DNA of 10,157 nt from Christiangramia sp. Lineage in GTDB: Bacteria; Bacteroidota; Bacteroidia; Flavobacteriales; Flavobacteriaceae. The translations under genes and the position numbers were made by a program. Positions 7,658 through 10,157 of this stretch are shown here, one piece after another. The stretch is from assembly GCA_024635735.1 (NCBI GenBank), contig JAGXII010000150.1, positions 1 to 10,157 on the forward strand, given 5' to 3'. Each line of letters opens with the position of its first letter. Position 1 is the first letter of the stretch. A model generated the notes under the pieces. That model worked only from the letters and a program-made list of their open reading frames with translations. It was not told the origin of the DNA and searched no databases.

Positions 7658-8563
7658 ATGCAAGGAGTAGTTTTCTGGATGGTCTACCCTATCCTATGGC
7701 TCATTTCCATTCTTCCTTTTAGAATATTTTATATGGTTTCTGATGCGGTTTTCGTATTGGTCTATCACATAATAGGTTATCGCCGAAAAACAGTTCGTGA
7801 AAACCTGGAACTTGTCTTTCCTGAAAAATCAGAGTCGGAGATCAAACATATTCAGAAAAAGTTCTACAGCCACATGTGCGATATGTTTCTGGAGATGATA
7901 AAAAGCATTAGCATTTCTGAAAAAGAAATTGAAAAACGTTTCACGTTTACTAATTTGGATTACCTGAGAAAACTAGAAAGTCTGGATAAAAGTTTGGTGG
8001 TAATGCTTGGACATTATGCCAGCTACGAGTGGATAAATGCCCTTCAGCTTTATGGACTCAAACACAAAACCTATGGCATTTACAAAAAAATAAAGAACAG
8101 GCATTTTGATGATCTGGCAAAAAAGATCAGAGGTAGATTTGGTGGAACCTTAATTACTACCTATAAAACAACAGAAGTAATAAGGAAAAATCAAGAGCAG
8201 GGAGTTTTAGGAAATTATGCCATGATCGCAGATCAGTCTCCAAAACTTAGTCGTGCTAAAATCTGGATAGATTTCATGGGAATTAATGTTCCTGTATTCG
8301 ATGGCTCAGATAGGTTAGCAAGAAAACTGGATATGGCCGTAGTTTACCTCCATGTAGAAAAGGTAGGCCGTGGTTATTATCAAGCCACTTTAAAACCTAT
8401 TACAGAAGATGCTCCCAAAGAGCCGGCACATGCTATCACCAAAAAATTTGTTGAGTATTTGGAAGAGCAGATTTACGGAAAACCTGAATATTACTTATGG
8501 ACTCATAAACGATGGAAGCATCGCAATGAGCCCATTCCAGAAAATGCCGAAATAATTAATTAA
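7658..8563 (+). CDS. LpxL/HtrB-family lysophospholipid (lipid A type) acyltransferase
   Basis: A 301-residue member of the bacterial lipid A biosynthesis acyltransferase family. A hydrophobic N-terminal anchor covers about 1-38 and is followed by the family segment YRRKTVRENLELVFPEKS (about 41-58). The catalytic HX4E motif is present as GHYASYEW (H119, E124). Further family blocks are YKKIKNRHFDDL (about 142-153), ADQSPK (191-196) and the C-terminal YYLWTHKRWKHR. It probably transfers an acyl chain from acyl-ACP to a lipid A precursor at the inner face of the cytoplasmic membrane; which position or chain cannot be read from sequence, and another lysolipid acceptor is possible. It starts divergently from the rhomboid gene with a -7 element 14 nt upstream. 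Its stop TAA (8561-8563) overlaps the stop of the convergent mutase gene within TTAA, with no terminator between them. Confidence 0.93.
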   Translation: MQGVVFWMVYPILWLISILPFRIFYMVSDAVFVLVYHIIGYRRKTVRENLELVFPEKSESEIKHIQKKFYSHMCDMFLEMIKSISISEKEIEKRFTFTNLDYLRKLESLDKSLVVMLGHYASYEWINALQLYGLKHKTYGIYKKIKNRHFDDLAKKIRGRFGGTLITTYKTTEVIRKNQEQGVLGNYAMIADQSPKLSRAKIWIDFMGINVPVFDGSDRLARKLDMAVVYLHVEKVGRGYYQATLKPITEDAPKEPAHAITKKFVEYLEEQIYGKPEYYLWTHKRWKHRNEPIPENAEIIN

Positions 8564-9945
8564 GAGATAATATCTTTAATCTCCTGAATCATTTTTTGAG
8601 CCAGTTCATCGGCTTCCTTCTGAGATTTAGCCTCTGTATATATTCTTATAATTGGTTCGGTATTAGATTTTCTAAGATGTACCCAGTTCTCAGGAAAATC
8701 AATTTTCACTCCGTCTACCGTCGAAATTTCTTCTGAAGAATGTTTCTTTTCAACCGCTTTTAAGATACCATCGACATCAAGGCCGGGTGTAAGTTCAATT
8801 TTATTTTTACTCATGAAATATGAAGGATACTCTTTTCTTAATTCAGAAACTTTTTTTCCTGATTCTGCCAGATAGGTTAGAAATAGTGCCGAACCTACAA
8901 GGCTATCTCTTCCATAATGAGATTCCGGGTAAATGATACCGCCATTTCCTTCTCCACCAATCACAGCATTATTAGCTTTCATTAATTCTACCACATTCAC
9001 CTCTCCTACAGCGCTGGCTTCATATGTTCCATTATGCTTTTTAGTAATATCACGAAGCGCTCTGGAAGAAGATAAATTACTTACAGTATTTCCAGGGGTC
9101 CTGGATAAGACATAGTCGGCACAGGCTACAAGAGTATATTCCTCCCCAAACATTTCTCCGGTTTCATCAATAAAAGCTAAACGATCGACATCCGGATCTA
9201 CAACAATCCCAAAATCTGCCTTTTCTTTCTTTACAAGTTCACAAATATCAGTAAGATGTTCTTTTAAAGGTTCAGGGTTATGTGGAAAATGACCATTTGG
9301 CTCACAATATAATTCTACAACTTCCACACCCATTTTTTTCAGAAGAGATGGAATTGCAATTCCTCCCGTTGAGTTAACCGCGTCTACAACAACTTTTAAG
9401 TTTGCTTTTTTCACTTTTTCAGCATCCACCAGCTTTAGTTTAAGTACCTCCTCTATGTGGCGATCTATGTAGTCTTCAATTTTGGAGATATTCCCAAGGT
9501 CATCCACTGTGGCAAATTCGATGGATTCATCTTCGGCTATTTTTAAAATTTTAAGTCCGGCCTCTCCATCCAGAAATTCTCCCTTAGAATTCAAAAGTTT
9601 AAGTGCATTCCATTGCTTCGGATTATGGCTTGCCGTTAAAATGATCCCTCCATCTGCATTTTCCAAGGGCACGGCAATTTCTACTGTAGGTGTTGTAGAA
9701 AGACCAAGATCAATCACATCTATCCCAAGACCTAAAAGGGTATTCATTGTAAGTTCCTGTATCATGGAACCCGAAATTCTGGCGTCACGCCCCACCACCA
9801 CTTTAAGATGGGCCTTACCCGTTTCATTCTTAAGCCATGTTCCATAGGCAGCGGCAAATTTAACTGTATCTATCGGGGTTAAATTATCTCCCGTTTTTCC
9901 TCCAATAGTTCCTCTTATTCCTGAAATAGATTTTATTAAACTCAT
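8560..9945 (-). CDS. glmM: Phosphoglucosamine mutase-type alpha-D-phosphohexomutase
   Basis: A 461-residue enzyme of the four-domain alpha-D-phosphohexomutase superfamily, complete by length. Features in order: SGIRGTIGG substrate loop (8-16), GRDAR (52-56), the phosphoserine loop TASHNP (104-109, catalytic S106), the metal-binding loop DPDVDR (D250, D252, D254), the sugar-specificity loop GGEGNGG (330-336), and the phosphate-binding loop RKSNTEPIIRIY (425-436). The likely reaction is glucosamine-6-phosphate to glucosamine-1-phosphate, feeding UDP-GlcNAc for peptidoglycan and LPS. The GEGNGG loop differs from the GGEQSGH of proteobacterial GlmM and, as I recall, resembles archaeal and Bacteroidota relatives, so phosphomannomutase or phosphoglucomutase activity cannot be excluded. 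It has its own promoter-like sequence just upstream and converges on the LpxL-like gene with a 4-nt overlap. Confidence 0.9.
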   Translation of the reverse strand: MSLIKSISGIRGTIGGKTGDNLTPIDTVKFAAAYGTWLKNETGKAHLKVVVGRDARISGSMIQELTMNTLLGLGIDVIDLGLSTTPTVEIAVPLENADGGIILTASHNPKQWNALKLLNSKGEFLDGEAGLKILKIAEDESIEFATVDDLGNISKIEDYIDRHIEEVLKLKLVDAEKVKKANLKVVVDAVNSTGGIAIPSLLKKMGVEVVELYCEPNGHFPHNPEPLKEHLTDICELVKKEKADFGIVVDPDVDRLAFIDETGEMFGEEYTLVACADYVLSRTPGNTVSNLSSSRALRDITKKHNGTYEASAVGEVNVVELMKANNAVIGGEGNGGIIYPESHYGRDSLVGSALFLTYLAESGKKVSELRKEYPSYFMSKNKIELTPGLDVDGILKAVEKKHSSEEISTVDGVKIDFPENWVHLRKSNTEPIIRIYTEAKSQKEADELAQKMIQEIKDIIS

Positions 9946-9971
9946 TTATAGGTTTCTTTTTTTAATTTTCA

Positions 9972-10004
9972 CAAATATACATGGCCGTGAACCTTTGAGC
10001 CAAA
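9972..10004 (-). promoter_or_regulatory. Putative proximal promoter of the phosphohexomutase gene
   Basis: On the minus strand a -33-like TTTG (10004-10001) is separated by 21 nt from TATATTTG (9979-9972), matching the Bacteroidota arrangement of TTG/TTTG and TAnnTTTG about 17-23 nt apart. The -7 box ends 26 nt before the ATG at 9945. It is the best complete promoter match in the window. Confidence 0.65.
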
Positions 10005-10053
10005 ACTTAACAAAAATATGTATATCCGTTTTTAGTCATAATAGTTATCTCGT

Positions 10054-10071
10054 CACCCTGTCCCGATAGCT
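10054..10071. repeat. Possible half of a palindromic flavobacterial intergenic repeat
   Basis: CACCCTGTCCCGATAGCT looks like one arm of an intergenic palindrome whose other arm would read ATCGGGACAGGGTG across the AGCT centre. Here the right arm is missing and the sequence turns into CCTATG instead. Similar arms starting CGTCACCCTG are, from memory, common between genes in Flavobacteriia. Only this single copy is in the window, so the assignment depends on genome-wide comparison. Confidence 0.3.
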
Positions 10072-10106
10072 CCTATGTTTGCTTTTGGAATAAATTTTTA
10101 GTTTTA

Positions 10107-10136
10107 CAAATATAAGTGAAAGAGGATAAGAGTCAA
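10107..10136 (-). promoter_or_regulatory. Putative second, distal leftward promoter
   Basis: On the minus strand a TTG (10136-10134) lies 19 nt before TATATTTG (10114-10107), again matching the Bacteroidota promoter arrangement. A transcript would start near 10100 and could serve as a long-leader second transcript of the phosphohexomutase gene, about 155 nt before its ATG. No other leftward gene is seen between. Confidence 0.5.
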
Positions 10137-10157
10137 CCGATGGCTAGATAATCATAA

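Noticed and set aside
10007..10039. Ten-codon minus-strand ORF (MTKNGYTYFC) in the leader of the phosphohexomutase gene
   Set aside because: Too short, with no ribosome binding site at a suitable distance and a length expected by chance in AT-rich DNA; a leader peptide cannot be supported.
10074..10081. Plus-strand TATGTTTG matching the -7 consensus
   Set aside because: No TTG lies 17-23 nt upstream and no plus-strand gene begins before the window edge; a chance match is likely.
9946..10157. tRNA, riboswitch or CRISPR content in the right-hand intergenic region
   Set aside because: No cloverleaf, no repeated units and no recognised riboswitch core were found on either strand; only promoter-like boxes and one repeat-like arm.

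Overview
The window looks like chromosomal DNA from a member of the Bacteroidota, most likely a marine-type Flavobacteriia. Four things point there. Base composition is AT-rich. Upstream regions carry the Bacteroidota -7 promoter element (TAnnTTTG) and mostly lack strong Shine-Dalgarno sequences. The TlpA-like lipoprotein has an N-terminal DUF4369-type domain. The HD-Pycsar-effector-like and GAF proteins resemble families I associate with this group. A Gramella/Christiangramia-like genus would fit, but I cannot prove the genus from sequence alone.

Layout, left to right. (1) Positions 1-1319, minus strand: the N-terminal 439 residues of a lipoprotein metallophosphoesterase that runs off the left edge. 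(2) 1377-2561, plus: an HD-domain phosphohydrolase fused to a C-terminal membrane module of the Pycsar effector (PycTM/DUF5706) type. (3) 2553-4916, minus: a 787-residue soluble protein with a central GAF domain and long uncharacterised flanks, whose 3' end overlaps that of the HD protein by 9 nt. (4) 5051-6172, plus: a TlpA-family thiol-disulfide oxidoreductase lipoprotein, followed by a hairpin terminator shared with the convergent gene. (5) 6220-6909 and 6958-7605, minus: a periplasmic SIMPL/DUF541 protein downstream of a rhomboid protease, 48 bp apart and possibly co-transcribed. (6) 7658-8563, plus: an LpxL/HtrB-type acyltransferase divergent from the rhomboid gene; the 52-bp gap holds back-to-back -7 elements forming a perfect inverted repeat. 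(7) 8560-9945, minus: a phosphoglucosamine/phosphomannomutase-type enzyme, convergent with the acyltransferase and overlapping it by 4 nt. (8) 9946-10157: an intergenic region with two leftward promoter-like sequences and a fragment resembling half of a palindromic intergenic repeat.

Most genes belong to envelope biology: lipid A-type acylation, amino-sugar phosphate supply for peptidoglycan and LPS, periplasmic redox, intramembrane proteolysis and a surface or periplasmic phosphoesterase. They alternate in strand and do not form one long operon. The only gene with a plausible link to anti-phage or nucleotide signalling is the HD-PycTM fusion. No pyrimidine cyclase (PycC), CD-NTase, CRISPR array, transposase, integrase or tRNA is visible, so I do not see a classical defence island. 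The fusion is either a stand-alone nucleotide-responsive membrane protein or a conserved housekeeping signalling protein.
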